The notes: generated from the letters alone by a model not told the origin. 64,000 bases of DNA from Streptococcus bovimastitidis (GCF_001885095.1 NZ_LZDD01000001.1:372001-436000), one strand, 5' to 3'. Positions 54,005 to 62,787 are shown, counted from the stretch's first letter. Program-made: numbers and translations.

Positions 54005-55102
54005 ATGGTAAAAATTCTACATACAATTCCAGCACTTGATGGTGGTGGTGCGGACAGAGTGATTTATGATTATTGTGTGAGAATGATTCCACAAATTCAA
54101 TTTGATTTTATTGTCCATTCAGATCAAAAAGGAATTCTAGAAGAAGAATTAGAAGCATTAGGGTGTCAGATTTACCATATAAAACCTGCTCGAAATGGGA
54201 TATTTTCGTACATTAAGTCAATCTACAAAATTTTAAATGAAAATAATTATGATATGATTCATGTATCACAGGGGTACTGGGGATACTTATACATTTTACT
54301 TGCTCAGGTTTGTGGTATCAAAATTAGAATAGCTCATGCCCATATGGCTAATGTACCTGAAAATAATCTTACCACATTAAAAAGAAAAATATTTTCAAAA
54401 CTAACAATCATATCAGCAACGGACCTATTTGCATGCGGTATTGATGCGGCTAAATGGATGTGGGGTGAAAAAAATTATCGACATAACAATGTCAAAATTA
54501 TGGTCAACGCTATTGATGGTGAGAAATTTGCCTTTAACCAAAACTTGAGAAATCAGCTAAGAAAAGATTGGAATATACAAAATCAGTTTGTTATCGGAAA
54601 TGTAGGTCGATTGGCCCATCAAAAAAATCAATCTTTTTTGCTTGATGTGTTTTCAGAGATAAAGAAATTAAAAGATAATAGTAAACTAATTCTAATTGGA
54701 CGTGGAGAATTAGAAGAAGAATTAAAATCAAAAGCTAAACGATTGGGCTTGTCTGACTCTGTAGTCTTTACAGGCGTCAGAACTGATGTTGATCAATTGT
54801 TAAACATGCTTGATGTGTTTGTACTTCCTTCACTTTTTGAAGGATTACCAATTACCTTAATCGAAGTACAAATGAACGGCTTACCAACAGTTGTTTCTGA
54901 TAATATTACTGATGAGTCTAAATTTACTGATAATTACCTTTCGATTTCTTTAGAGGACTCCCTAACTACATGGGCTGAAAAGATTATCAGTTTGAATACT
55001 AAAAGAATATCTCTACCGGATGATATTAAAAATTTGAGGGATGTTAATTACTTAGCTAAACAACAAGAAAGATGGTATATGGAAAGATTGGAGAAAATGT
55101 GA
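54005..55102 (+). CDS. GT4-family glycosyltransferase
   Basis: Retaining capsule glycosyltransferase, 365 residues, GT-B. KILHTIPALDGGGADRVIYD (N-terminal acceptor side), FVIGNVGRLAHQKNQSFLLD, LILIGRGELEEELKSKAKRL, VVFTGVRTDVDQLLNMLDVF and PSLFEGLPITLIEVQMNGLP with the E-x7-E motif that binds the nucleotide sugar. RBS AAAGGAG. The sugar and linkage are not predictable from sequence. Confidence 0.92.
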   Translation: MVKILHTIPALDGGGADRVIYDYCVRMIPQIQFDFIVHSDQKGILEEELEALGCQIYHIKPARNGIFSYIKSIYKILNENNYDMIHVSQGYWGYLYILLAQVCGIKIRIAHAHMANVPENNLTTLKRKIFSKLTIISATDLFACGIDAAKWMWGEKNYRHNNVKIMVNAIDGEKFAFNQNLRNQLRKDWNIQNQFVIGNVGRLAHQKNQSFLLDVFSEIKKLKDNSKLILIGRGELEEELKSKAKRLGLSDSVVFTGVRTDVDQLLNMLDVFVLPSLFEGLPITLIEVQMNGLPTVVSDNITDESKFTDNYLSISLEDSLTTWAEKIISLNTKRISLPDDIKNLRDVNYLAKQQERWYMERLEKM

Positions 55103-56556
55103 ACACAGATAATTTATCATATAAGCGAAGTATATCTTTGGGTGAATTTTTGTTTTTAATAATTTATTCAAGTTTCATTTTTATTTTGAGTTACTGGGCA
55201 TTTGAAATTTTTTCTACATCGATTCCGTCAAACTATGAACATGTTATTTTTCCTTGGATAATTGTTTCATTTATTTTGACACTGATTGGTTTTGTAGTTA
55301 TCTATAGAACTCCACTTTCAGATGTTGCTATCTGGTTTGTTTTAGTTTCGTATCTTTTTATGTTCGGACACGTTTTCTTAAAAGTATTTGATTTACATAC
55401 AAGTTTAGTTTGGAATCCAGGTACATTTTTTCATCCGAACGACAAACTAAGAGGAGCTCTCTACGCAATACTCAGTTTAGATTTTATTAGTTTAGGATAT
55501 TTTTTGAATAATTCCTTTTCAAAAGAAAAAAATACATCTCATGGATCTGATATTGAATTAACTAAAAATAATATTAATAATAATATGTATAAAGTTGGAT
55601 GGATAATATTTATTATTGGATTGTTCTGTTCCCTTCTAAATTCTTATATTGTTGTTACATCGACTTTTAGAGCAGGAACTTATACGGCTTACGCAGAAGC
55701 AGCCGGTGCAACAGGATTTTTGGATGATTTTGCATACCTTATTATTCCAGGATCAACTTTTATACTTTGTAGTAGAAAATATAAGCTAAATTCAGCACGT
55801 ATTTTCACTTCAATAATTAGTTTTTTATACTTAGTGATTATGGTTTTCAGTGGATCAAGAAAAACTCAATTATTTTCCATTTTAACCATCCTCATTTGTT
55901 ATCGTTGGGTTTATGGGAAACACAAGCTAAAATTAAGTACAATCATTAGCACTAGTATTCTTGGATTCTTATTTTTAAATTTAATCTATATTATTCGAGA
56001 GTATCGAACCAATTTGTCTATGGTAATACCATCATTCATTAAAAGTGTTATACATTTAGATTTTCTTCGGGAAATTTTCGGGGAAACTTTTGCAGAAACT
56101 GGACTAAGTCTTTATTCAGTTGTCTCAATAGTAAAATATGTTCCCGCCGTATTTCATTTTGAGAAAGGCTTAACATTTGTTCGGTCAATCTTAGCCATTT
56201 TACCTTTAGGTGGTTTTTTCCCTACCTTCTTTAAAAATGGTTTTTCTACAGCATTAATTAACAAATATACTGGAATTCCTGTTGGATCAAGTTTAATTGG
56301 AGACTTTTACTGGAATTTTGGTATGATTGGAGCAATTATTTTTTGTCTCCTTTTCGGAATTGTTCTCAGTAAAGTTGGAAATATGAAATATAAAGGAAAT
56401 TATCAAGAACCCCTTTATTTTTCATTCTTATTTGTTATCTTTATATGTATTAGGGCAGGATTAATGGATATTGCTAGACCATTAGCGATTATGACCTTAA
56501 TTCCATTATTAATAAAAAATCTATTAATTAGATATAGTAAAAATAGGAGTATTTAA
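55099..56556 (+). CDS. Capsule polysaccharide polymerase Wzy (putative)
   Basis: 485-residue membrane protein with about twelve hydrophobic segments (from residue 14 to the end) and one large external loop (around 300-370) containing ETFAETGLSLYSVVSIVKYV and GFFPTFFKNGFSTALINKYT. This is the oligosaccharide repeat-unit polymerase (EpsG/O-antigen polymerase) pattern. GTG 55099 overlaps the preceding stop by four bases and follows GGAG by 7, so it is preferred to ATG 55072. It is the only polymerase candidate in the cluster, which supports the call. Confidence 0.85.
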   Translation: MNTDNLSYKRSISLGEFLFLIIYSSFIFILSYWAFEIFSTSIPSNYEHVIFPWIIVSFILTLIGFVVIYRTPLSDVAIWFVLVSYLFMFGHVFLKVFDLHTSLVWNPGTFFHPNDKLRGALYAILSLDFISLGYFLNNSFSKEKNTSHGSDIELTKNNINNNMYKVGWIIFIIGLFCSLLNSYIVVTSTFRAGTYTAYAEAAGATGFLDDFAYLIIPGSTFILCSRKYKLNSARIFTSIISFLYLVIMVFSGSRKTQLFSILTILICYRWVYGKHKLKLSTIISTSILGFLFLNLIYIIREYRTNLSMVIPSFIKSVIHLDFLREIFGETFAETGLSLYSVVSIVKYVPAVFHFEKGLTFVRSILAILPLGGFFPTFFKNGFSTALINKYTGIPVGSSLIGDFYWNFGMIGAIIFCLLFGIVLSKVGNMKYKGNYQEPLYFSFLFVIFICIRAGLMDIARPLAIMTLIPLLIKNLLIRYSKNRSI

Positions 56557-57629
56557 TGAAAATCTTACTACATGGTGCAACAGATTTTGGTTCTTCAAAT
56601 TTCGGAGATTTTATTTATGGTGAGATTTATCATTCATTCTTAAAAGAACTTTTCCCGGAAGCTACCATTTCATACTATAATCCATCTGATTATTTTAAAA
56701 AATACACTCGTAACTATGATTTTGCACAAAATGATTCAAAAAATGCAGATGCTTTGGTGTATATTCCAGGAGGATATTTTGGTGAAGGAAATGATGCAAA
56801 GTTAAAACATAACTTAGTTCAATACATTCGTTTCATGCCAGCTGGACTTAAAGCAATTGTCAAAAAACAAGATATCTATGTATCTGGTGTTGGTGCCGGT
56901 CCAAATACTGATTTCTTACTTACAAATGCTATTAAAGCTGTATGTAAGAAAGCAAAGCTAGTAACTGTAAGAGATGCTGAATCTAAGATTGCTCTTGAAA
57001 AATTGGGAGTTTCTTCAGTCTTTGAAGGTGCTGATCCAATATTAGCATTTGATTATTCTAAAATTATTGAGAATACTTCTCAAATTGACAAACTTATAGA
57101 AGAAGCAAATGGAAAACAAATCGTTTTTGTACACTATAATCATTCAGAGGAAGCTTTGGAAAAATTTGCAAAAACAATAAAATTATTATCAAAAAATAAT
57201 AATAATTTACATTTTATTGTTGGTTCAGATCAAATTCTTGCGGATGAAACAGATAAGTTAGAGCGCTTCCTTGAATTAAGTGGTTGCACTATCTCACATT
57301 ATAAATATGATTCTTCATTTGAATTGCTTTCATTATTGAATCGTGTTGATACAGTGCTTACTTGTAAACTTCATGTTGGTGTTATTGCTACAATTTTCAA
57401 TAAAGCTGTTATTTGTATTGCTGAACATCCGACTAAATCAAAACGCTATTACAAACGAATTGGTACTCCAGAACGTTGTGTTTCATTATATGAAACAAAT
57501 GTGGATGAAATTGTTGAGCTTTTCAATAAATACTCTGAGATTCCAGTTAATATACCAAATGAAGAAATTGCTAAAGCTCAAATTCACTATGATTTGTTGA
57601 AAGAAAAGATGTTAGAGAATGCCAAATAA
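56556..57629 (+). CDS. Polysaccharide pyruvyl transferase family protein
   Basis: 357-residue GT-B-like enzyme of the CsaB/WcaK family, adding a pyruvyl ketal to a sugar. LHGATDFGSSNFGDFIYGEI at the N-terminus (GxxNxGD motif), VSGVGAGPNTDF and VTVRDAESKIALEKLG mid-protein, TVLTCKLHVGVIATIFNKAV at the donor side with the conserved C/R-L-H. The start shares one base with the wzy stop (TAATG). It implies pyruvylated, acidic capsule, by inference. Confidence 0.88.
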   Translation: MKILLHGATDFGSSNFGDFIYGEIYHSFLKELFPEATISYYNPSDYFKKYTRNYDFAQNDSKNADALVYIPGGYFGEGNDAKLKHNLVQYIRFMPAGLKAIVKKQDIYVSGVGAGPNTDFLLTNAIKAVCKKAKLVTVRDAESKIALEKLGVSSVFEGADPILAFDYSKIIENTSQIDKLIEEANGKQIVFVHYNHSEEALEKFAKTIKLLSKNNNNLHFIVGSDQILADETDKLERFLELSGCTISHYKYDSSFELLSLLNRVDTVLTCKLHVGVIATIFNKAVICIAEHPTKSKRYYKRIGTPERCVSLYETNVDEIVELFNKYSEIPVNIPNEEIAKAQIHYDLLKEKMLENAK

Positions 57630-58839
57630 GAAAAAGAATTTGCTGTTAAGAAATACCATTTTCTTATATGTTTTAATGTTTACCAAAATGATATTTCCCA
57701 TGTTAACGTTGCCTTATCTTACTCGGGTACTATCTATTGAACATTATGGAGTTGTTGCTTATGTCAAAGCCTACAATTCATACATTCAACTTTTACTTGA
57801 TTTTGGTTTTATTTTATCAGCAACAAAATACATTGTTAAATTTACTGATGATAAAGAAAAATTAGGTAAAATTACTGGGAATGTATTTGCTGAGAAGGCA
57901 ATTTTAGGTCTCCTTGGGATCTTGTCTACGGTAATTTTAGCAAATTCAATACCAATATTAAGTAATAATCAGTTATTCGTTTGGCTATTTTTGATTTCCT
58001 CTCTTGTAACAATTTTTATTCCAGATTTCCTATTTAGGGGATTAGAAAAAATGGAATATGTTACTTATCCATTTGTCGTTTCTAAAACAATAGTGTTGGC
58101 ATTAACTTTTGTACTGATAAAAGGAAATTCTGATTTCCTTCTAATTCCAATTTTGGAAATAGTTGGGAATTCCTTGGCCGCAGTGATTTCAATTTTCTTT
58201 ATTTATAAACAGAAAATCCAAATACAATTTGATGATTACCGGGTTTGGTTTTCAGACATTAAAGAGTCATCTGTATACTTCTTTTCAAATTTTGCCACAA
58301 CCATTTTTGGTGCTTTAACAACTTTGATCGTTGGTATTTATATGGGTAAAGTTGAAATTGCTTATTGGAGTGTTTGTATGCAGATTGTAGCAGCTGCAAA
58401 ATCAATGTACAATCCTATTGTTAATAGTATTTATCCGCATATGCTAAAGACATTAGACTGGAAATTAATCAAAAAATTATCCAAACTTTTTGCAATACCA
58501 ATTACAATTGGTAGTTTGATTGTATTATTTTTTGGGAATACGATTATGAGTATTATCGGTGGTAGTGATTTTTATGCGGCCGGTGATGTATTAAAATTTC
58601 TTATACCAGTATTTGTTGTAAGTTTTTATTCGATGTTGATAGGATGGCCTGTTTTAGGTGCTAGAGGCCTTGTTAAAGAAACAACGTTAACTACAGTTAT
58701 TTCAGCTGTAATTCAAGTTCTAGGTATTGTAATATTAATTGTCTTTCATAAGTTTGAATTAATTGCTTTAGCAATATGTTGTGATATTTCGGAAATCTAT
58801 CTTCTCGTTTCGAGAATGTTTTATTTAAGAAAATTGTAG
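57619..58839 (+). CDS. Capsule repeat-unit flippase Wzx
   Basis: 406-residue polytopic protein of the MOP exporter superfamily with about twelve helices. It begins LLLRNTIFLYVLMFTKMIFP and LPYLTRVLSIEHYGVVAYVK, the PST family start (YLTRVLGxexxG). It flips undecaprenyl-linked repeat units to the outer face, where Wzy acts. It overlaps the pyruvyl transferase gene by 11 bases, which suggests coupling. Confidence 0.93.
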   Translation: MPNKKKNLLLRNTIFLYVLMFTKMIFPMLTLPYLTRVLSIEHYGVVAYVKAYNSYIQLLLDFGFILSATKYIVKFTDDKEKLGKITGNVFAEKAILGLLGILSTVILANSIPILSNNQLFVWLFLISSLVTIFIPDFLFRGLEKMEYVTYPFVVSKTIVLALTFVLIKGNSDFLLIPILEIVGNSLAAVISIFFIYKQKIQIQFDDYRVWFSDIKESSVYFFSNFATTIFGALTTLIVGIYMGKVEIAYWSVCMQIVAAAKSMYNPIVNSIYPHMLKTLDWKLIKKLSKLFAIPITIGSLIVLFFGNTIMSIIGGSDFYAAGDVLKFLIPVFVVSFYSMLIGWPVLGARGLVKETTLTTVISAVIQVLGIVILIVFHKFELIALAICCDISEIYLLVSRMFYLRKL

Positions 58840-58852
58840 AAAAGGGGAAAAA

Positions 58853-59950
58853 ATGAAAAAGGTAATGTTGGTATTTGGAACGCGTCCTGAAGCAATCAAA
58901 ATGTGTCCATTAGTTAATGAGCTAAAGAAATCAGATCAATTAATTACTAAAGTTTGTGTTACTGGACAACATAAAGAAATGTTAGAACAAGTTCTAAATG
59001 TCTTTCAAATTAAACCTGATTATAATTTGGAAATAATGAAAGATAATCAAACCTTAAATACAATTACATCTTCAATTTTATTAAAAATTAAAGATGTCTT
59101 TGAAATTGAGAAACCAGACTTGGTGCTAGTTCATGGTGATACGACGACAACTTTTGCAACAGCAGTTGCGGCATTTTATCAAGGCATTAAAGTTGGTCAT
59201 GTTGAAGCAGGCTTAAGAACTAATAATTTGAAGAGCCCATTCCCTGAAGAATTTAATAGACAAGCAGTTTCAATTATTTCAGATTTCAATTTTGCTCCAA
59301 CAGAACTTTCAAAAATAAACTTACTTAATGAAGGTAAGAATCAAGATAATATTTATGTGACTGGTAATACAGCAATTGATGCATTAAAAACTACTGTCGA
59401 TCCTAACTATAATCATGAATTATTTGATTGGGTAGGTAATGATCGCTTAATAATGATTACGGCTCATCGTAGAGAAAACCTAGGTACTCCTATGGAAAAT
59501 ATGTTTAGGGCTATTAAAAGAGTTTTAGATGAACATCCAGATGTCAAAGCTATTTATCCAATTCATAAAAATCCTAGAGTTAGAGAAGTTGCAAAAAAAG
59601 TATTTAATGAAGATGACCGCATAAAAATTATCGAACCATTAGAGGTTATTGATTTTCATAATTTCTTGAATAAATCTTATCTCATTTTAACTGATTCGGG
59701 TGGCATTCAAGAAGAAGCACCGTCTTTAGGAAAACCAGTTCTCGTAATGCGTGATACTACTGAAAGACCTGAAGGTGTAAAAGCGGGAACACTGAAATTA
59801 GTTGGAACAGAAGAGGAAAATATTTATCAAAACTTTACTCAATTATTAGAAAATAATTCATTCTATCAAGAAATGAGTAAAGCAAGCAATCCATATGGTG
59901 ATGGAACTGCTTGTAAACAAATTGTAGATATTATTCTTGAAAAATTATAA
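58853..59950 (+). CDS. wecB: UDP-N-acetylglucosamine 2-epimerase (non-hydrolysing)
   Basis: Interconverts UDP-GlcNAc and UDP-ManNAc; 365 residues. Signatures: FGTRPEAIKMCPLVNEL (7-23), LVHGDTTTTFATAVAAF, GHVEAGLRTNN with the catalytic Glu, FPEEFNRQ, MITAHRRENLGTP, and DSGGIQEEAPSLGKPVLVMR. No UDP-ManNAc dehydrogenase is in the cluster, so ManNAc itself (or a product of the SDRs) is likely incorporated. Last gene of the capsule operon, followed by a UUCG-loop terminator. Confidence 0.96.
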   Translation: MKKVMLVFGTRPEAIKMCPLVNELKKSDQLITKVCVTGQHKEMLEQVLNVFQIKPDYNLEIMKDNQTLNTITSSILLKIKDVFEIEKPDLVLVHGDTTTTFATAVAAFYQGIKVGHVEAGLRTNNLKSPFPEEFNRQAVSIISDFNFAPTELSKINLLNEGKNQDNIYVTGNTAIDALKTTVDPNYNHELFDWVGNDRLIMITAHRRENLGTPMENMFRAIKRVLDEHPDVKAIYPIHKNPRVREVAKKVFNEDDRIKIIEPLEVIDFHNFLNKSYLILTDSGGIQEEAPSLGKPVLVMRDTTERPEGVKAGTLKLVGTEEENIYQNFTQLLENNSFYQEMSKASNPYGDGTACKQIVDIILEKL

Positions 59951-59957
59951 TTTTTAA

Positions 59958-59985
59958 GAAAAGTAATCTTCGGATTACTTTTCTT
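59958..59985 (+). terminator. Terminator of the capsule operon
   Basis: GAAAAGTAATC (59958-59968), loop TTCG, GATTACTTTTC (59973-59983). The stem is 11 bp with the very stable UUCG tetraloop. Confidence 0.9.
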
Positions 59986-60113
59986 ATATTAAAGGGGATT
60001 AAAGGTTGTTTTTGTCATCACATTATCATGCAATAGCATTGCCCTTTTAATTTTCTTGTGTTATATTAATAATATAGTTTTCGCGTATAAGTAGCTGTAA
60101 AGGATGGTGTCGT

Positions 60114-60671
60114 ATGAGTGTAACTGAACAAGATGGTCACAAAGTTTTAATTCAAAAATTATTGGTCAGTATTCACTATTTGACACTTTTTAAAGATGAG
60201 CTCTTATTGGTGGAAAGAACGCCTTCTATTTTGGGGGCAAATTTCTCGCCAGCGCTTGTACAGTCTGAATTAGGTGACCTCGTTAAAGCAATTGATGGTC
60301 TGGATAAACAACAACGGTTGATTGAATCTACTTTTTGGTATGAAGAAAAAGCCTTTAAGTTGATGAATAAAACCCTTCAAATAGTTGAAAAATGGGTTAA
60401 AGGACTTGATGAGCTGATAAAACTTTGTCAATCTAAAGAGGTTTTCCAAGCTATTTTAGGGGATAATCGGATTCGTGTTTTTGGTGTTCTCATTGATGTC
60501 TTTTCATCTTTGAAAATTATTGCCATGTCTTTGAAAGAAGTACCAGTTCCACCGGTTATGTTTGAACAAATCAAAATGGTTAACATCGAGGAAGAAGCAT
60601 TCCGTAAACATTATCATAGTCCAAAACACATGTCACCAGAGGCTCAATTTAGTCCCGAACATATTCAATAA
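60114..60671 (+). CDS. Hypothetical protein, 185 residues
   Basis: Not recognised. Soluble, helix-rich, with hydrophobic heptad-like stretches (KVLIQKLLVSIHYLTLFKDE, LMNKTLQIVEKWVKGLDELI, VFGVLIDVFSSLKIIAMSLK) and an unstructured His/Pro-rich end. No signal peptide or catalytic motif is visible. Codon use is more like the core chromosome than the neighbouring capsule genes. It is flanked by terminators on both sides, so it is a separate transcript. ATG at 60114, about 9 bases after AAAGGA. Confidence 0.7.
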   Translation: MSVTEQDGHKVLIQKLLVSIHYLTLFKDELLLVERTPSILGANFSPALVQSELGDLVKAIDGLDKQQRLIESTFWYEEKAFKLMNKTLQIVEKWVKGLDELIKLCQSKEVFQAILGDNRIRVFGVLIDVFSSLKIIAMSLKEVPVPPVMFEQIKMVNIEEEAFRKHYHSPKHMSPEAQFSPEHIQ

Positions 60672-60680
60672 AACATGCTA

Positions 60681-60707
60681 AAGCCAATCCTTTTGATTGG
60701 TTTTTTT
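60681..60707 (+). terminator. Rho-independent terminator
   Basis: CCAATC and GATTGG around CTTTT, with T7 following. Confidence 0.88.
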
Positions 60708-60768
60708 CTCATATTTCGGTCTCATTATTGCCTATTTCCGAATGTTTGGCTGATTCTTCTAAATTTTT

Positions 60769-60797
60769 TTGACAGCTATACCAAAATAGGCTATAAT
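60769..60797 (+). promoter_or_regulatory. Consensus promoter of pyrFE
   Basis: TTGACA (60769-60774), 17-bp spacer, TATAAT (60792-60797): full sigma-A consensus. Strong initiation fits control by attenuation further down. Confidence 0.95.
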
Positions 60798-60816
60798 GAG
60801 AAAAATGAGATACCTT

Positions 60817-60917
60817 TAATAAAGTCCAGAGAGGCTACAAGGTTTACATGTTAATGAGAGGAGCAGTCTGCTCTTTATTTTCTGTAACCTTGCTTCTGTG
60901 GAAGTAAGGTTTTTTTG
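60817..60917 (+). promoter_or_regulatory. PyrR-dependent transcription attenuator
   Basis: The PyrR-binding loop TCCAGAGAGGCT is at 60825-60836. CAAGGTTTACA (60838-60848) can pair with TGTAACCTTG (60883-60892) as antiterminator. The competing terminator is AACCTTGCTTC (60886-60896), TGTG, GAAGTAAGGTT (60901-60911), then T6. With UMP-bound PyrR on the loop, the antiterminator is prevented and transcription stops before pyrF. Confidence 0.92.
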
Positions 60918-60944
60918 TAGCTTATGTCCAGAAAGGAATTATTT

Positions 60945-61637
60945 ATGCGTGAAGCACGTCCCATTATTGCCTTAGACTTTCCTGATTTTGAGGAATTTAA
61001 AGCCTTTTTAGATCTTTTTCCTAAAGAAGAAAAACTTTACGTTAAAATTGGAATGGAACTTTATTATGCTGTTGGTCCGGAGATTGTTCGTTATGTGAAA
61101 GATCTTGGTCACAGCGTATTTCTTGATTTGAAATTGCATGATATTCCCAATACGGTCAAATCAACCATGCGCGTTTTGGCTAAAATGGGCATTGATATGA
61201 CCACTGTTCAAGCTGCGGGTGGGGTTGATATGCTCCAAGCTGCTCGTGATGGTCTTGGTCAAGGACCAATTCTAATTGCCGTAACCCAATTAACCTCAAC
61301 TAGTGAAGAGCAGATGCGTGAGGATCAAAATATTCAAACAAGTTTGATTGACTCAGTTTTACATTACGCTAAGAAAACAGCTGAAGCTAATCTTGACGGT
61401 GTGGTGTGTTCAGCTCATGAGGTTAAAGCTATTAAGGAAGTAACCCCTGAGGGCTTTGTTTGCTTGACGCCAGGGATTCGTCCGACAGGTTCTGAGATTG
61501 GTGACCAAAAACGGGTTATGACGCCTCAAGAAGCTAAAGCTATCGGTTCTGACTACATCGTTGTTGGTCGTCCCATTACTCAAGCTGAGAACCCACTGGA
61601 AGCCTACCATGCGATTAAAGCTGAGTGGAATGCCTAA
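60945..61637 (+). CDS. pyrF: Orotidine 5'-phosphate decarboxylase
   Basis: Last step of UMP synthesis; 230 residues, TIM barrel. Active-site block [17 protein letters not shown] (D-x-K-x-x-D, near residues 55-70), [12 protein letters not shown] at the start, [17 protein letters not shown] and YIVVGRPIT phosphate site. ATG 60945 is chosen (AAAGGA 7 bases upstream; family N-terminus); an in-frame ATG at 60924 lies before that site. Controlled by the PyrR attenuator. Confidence 0.97.
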   Translation: MREARPIIALDFPDFEEFKAFLDLFPKEEKLYVKIGMELYYAVGPEIVRYVKDLGHSVFLDLKLHDIPNTVKSTMRVLAKMGIDMTTVQAAGGVDMLQAARDGLGQGPILIAVTQLTSTSEEQMREDQNIQTSLIDSVLHYAKKTAEANLDGVVCSAHEVKAIKEVTPEGFVCLTPGIRPTGSEIGDQKRVMTPQEAKAIGSDYIVVGRPITQAENPLEAYHAIKAEWNA

Positions 61638-61667
61638 GACTTAAACTGATATTTGAAGGAGAGAATC

Positions 61668-62297
61668 ATGACTTTAGCACAAGACATTGCTGCAGACCTA
61701 TTAGAAATCGAAGCTGTTTACCTTAAACCTGAAGAACCATTTACTTGGGCATCAGGTATTAAATCACCGATCTATACGGACAACCGCATCACTTTATCTT
61801 ATCCAAAGACCCGTACTTTGATTGAAAATGGCTTTGTCGAAACCATTAAAGCCCACTATCCAGAAGTTGAAGTGATCGCTGGGACTGCAACAGCAGGGAT
61901 TCCTCACGGTGCCATCATCGCTGACAAGATGGAATTGCCATTCGCCTATATCCGCAGTAAACCAAAAGATCACGGTGCTGGCAACCAAATCGAAGGGCGC
62001 GTGACTAAGGGCCAAAAAATGGTCATCATAGAGGACCTGATTTCAACTGGTGGTTCAGTACTTGATGCTGCAGCAGCCGCTATTCGTGATGGAGCAGAAG
62101 TACTCGGTGTTGTTGCTATTTTCACTTATGAATTGCCAAAGGCAAAAGCCAACTTTGATAAAGCTGGTATTGAGCTACTAACCCTATCACACTATACAGA
62201 ACTTATCCAAGTTGCTAAGGAAAAAGGCTTTATTGATGCTGACGGTTTAGCTTTGCTTGAAAAATTCAAGCAAGACCAAGAAAACTGGCAAAACTAA
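61668..62297 (+). CDS. pyrE: Orotate phosphoribosyltransferase
   Basis: Converts orotate plus PRPP to OMP, the substrate of PyrF; 209 residues. [20 protein letters not shown] substrate loop, [17 protein letters not shown] flexible loop with catalytic Lys, and PRPP motif [21 protein letters not shown] 61668 follows AAGGAG by 6 bases. It is 30 bases downstream of pyrF, same transcript. Confidence 0.97.
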   Translation: MTLAQDIAADLLEIEAVYLKPEEPFTWASGIKSPIYTDNRITLSYPKTRTLIENGFVETIKAHYPEVEVIAGTATAGIPHGAIIADKMELPFAYIRSKPKDHGAGNQIEGRVTKGQKMVIIEDLISTGGSVLDAAAAAIRDGAEVLGVVAIFTYELPKAKANFDKAGIELLTLSHYTELIQVAKEKGFIDADGLALLEKFKQDQENWQN

Positions 62298-62327
62298 AGG
62301 CTTGTAAAGTCTTTAGTTTTACAAACC

Positions 62328-62360
62328 AAAGATACTTTTCGGATGAAAGGTATCTTTTTT
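62328..62360 (+). terminator. Terminator of pyrFE
   Basis: AAAGATACTTTTC (62328-62340), GGAT, GAAAGGTATCTTT (62345-62357) with one G-T pair, then T3. A second hairpin, AAAACTAAAG/CTTTAGTTTT (62290-62320), overlaps the pyrE stop just upstream. Confidence 0.88.
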
Positions 62361-62407
62361 GATATTTTTTAGAAAATTATTTTCATATACTGATATCTTT
62401 CTTTTTT

Positions 62408-62620
62408 GATATTTTCCTTATATAGTCTGGGACACTTCAACAGTCAGGGGAGTGACTGTTGAAGGAAATGAGTGGAACTGTGAAACAGTTTCTTCCGTCA
62501 CTGCGGATTCCATTGCTAAAGTTGATGCCTAGGTCATCAACTTTCCCATTCCTGATACTATTTTCTAGTATCAGGAATACGACTATGGCGGAAAATATCT
62601 TAAATGGCTCGCTTTGCTCG
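62408..62620 (+). repeat. Structured intergenic repeat element, copy B
   Basis: It lies in the 571-base gap between pyrE and the GNAT gene. Closing helix: GATATTTTCC (62408-62417) with GGAAAATATC (62590-62599), and ATAGTC (62422-62427) with GACTAT (62581-62586). Inside: CTTCAACAGTCA/TGACTGTTGAAG (62435-62464, 12 bp); AACTGT/ACAGTT (62476-62490); linker TCACTGCGGATTCCATTGCT; AAAGTTGATG/CATCAACTTT with loop CCTAGGT (62518-62544); ATTCCTGATACTA/TAGTATCAGGAAT (62548-62578, 13 bp). A GGCTCGC/GCTCGCC arm follows. No open reading frame of note. Compare the copy at 1141-1390. Confidence 0.82.
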
Positions 62621-62687
62621 CCGTTTTGGCCTTGAGGAATCGGTAGTGACTGTGTTCTTATGAAAAATTGATGAATTTTTTGTCACC

Positions 62688-62716
62688 TTGAGTAAAATTT
62701 TAATTCATGTTATTAT
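62688..62716 (+). promoter_or_regulatory. Promoter of a short intergenic transcript
   Basis: TTGAGT (62688-62693), 17-bp spacer, TATTAT (62711-62716) with TG-T extended -10 (62708-62710). Confidence 0.65.
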
Positions 62717-62721
62717 TTTAT

Positions 62722-62787
62722 TAACGAATGGGGGTATAGTACTTAGGTCTATACTTGAAAGAACTGATGTTGTCAGTTCTTTTTTTA
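62722..62787 (+). ncRNA. Putative small RNA of about 65 nt
   Basis: It starts a few bases after the promoter at 62688 and ends in an intrinsic terminator. Stem 1 is GTATAG (62734-62739) with CTATAC (62749-62754), enclosing a 9-base loop TACTTAGGT. Stem 2 is AAGAACTGA (62759-62767) with TCAGTTCTT (62773-62781), then T7: the terminator. The only frame inside is three codons long. The next gene has its own -10, so this is not simply its leader. No known RNA family is recognised. Confidence 0.55.

Noticed and set aside
62408..62620. Known streptococcal BOX, RUP or SPRITE repeat
   Set aside because: The module order and the conserved CCTAGGT and ATTCCATTGCTAA segments do not fit those elements as I know them. 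A database check is still needed.
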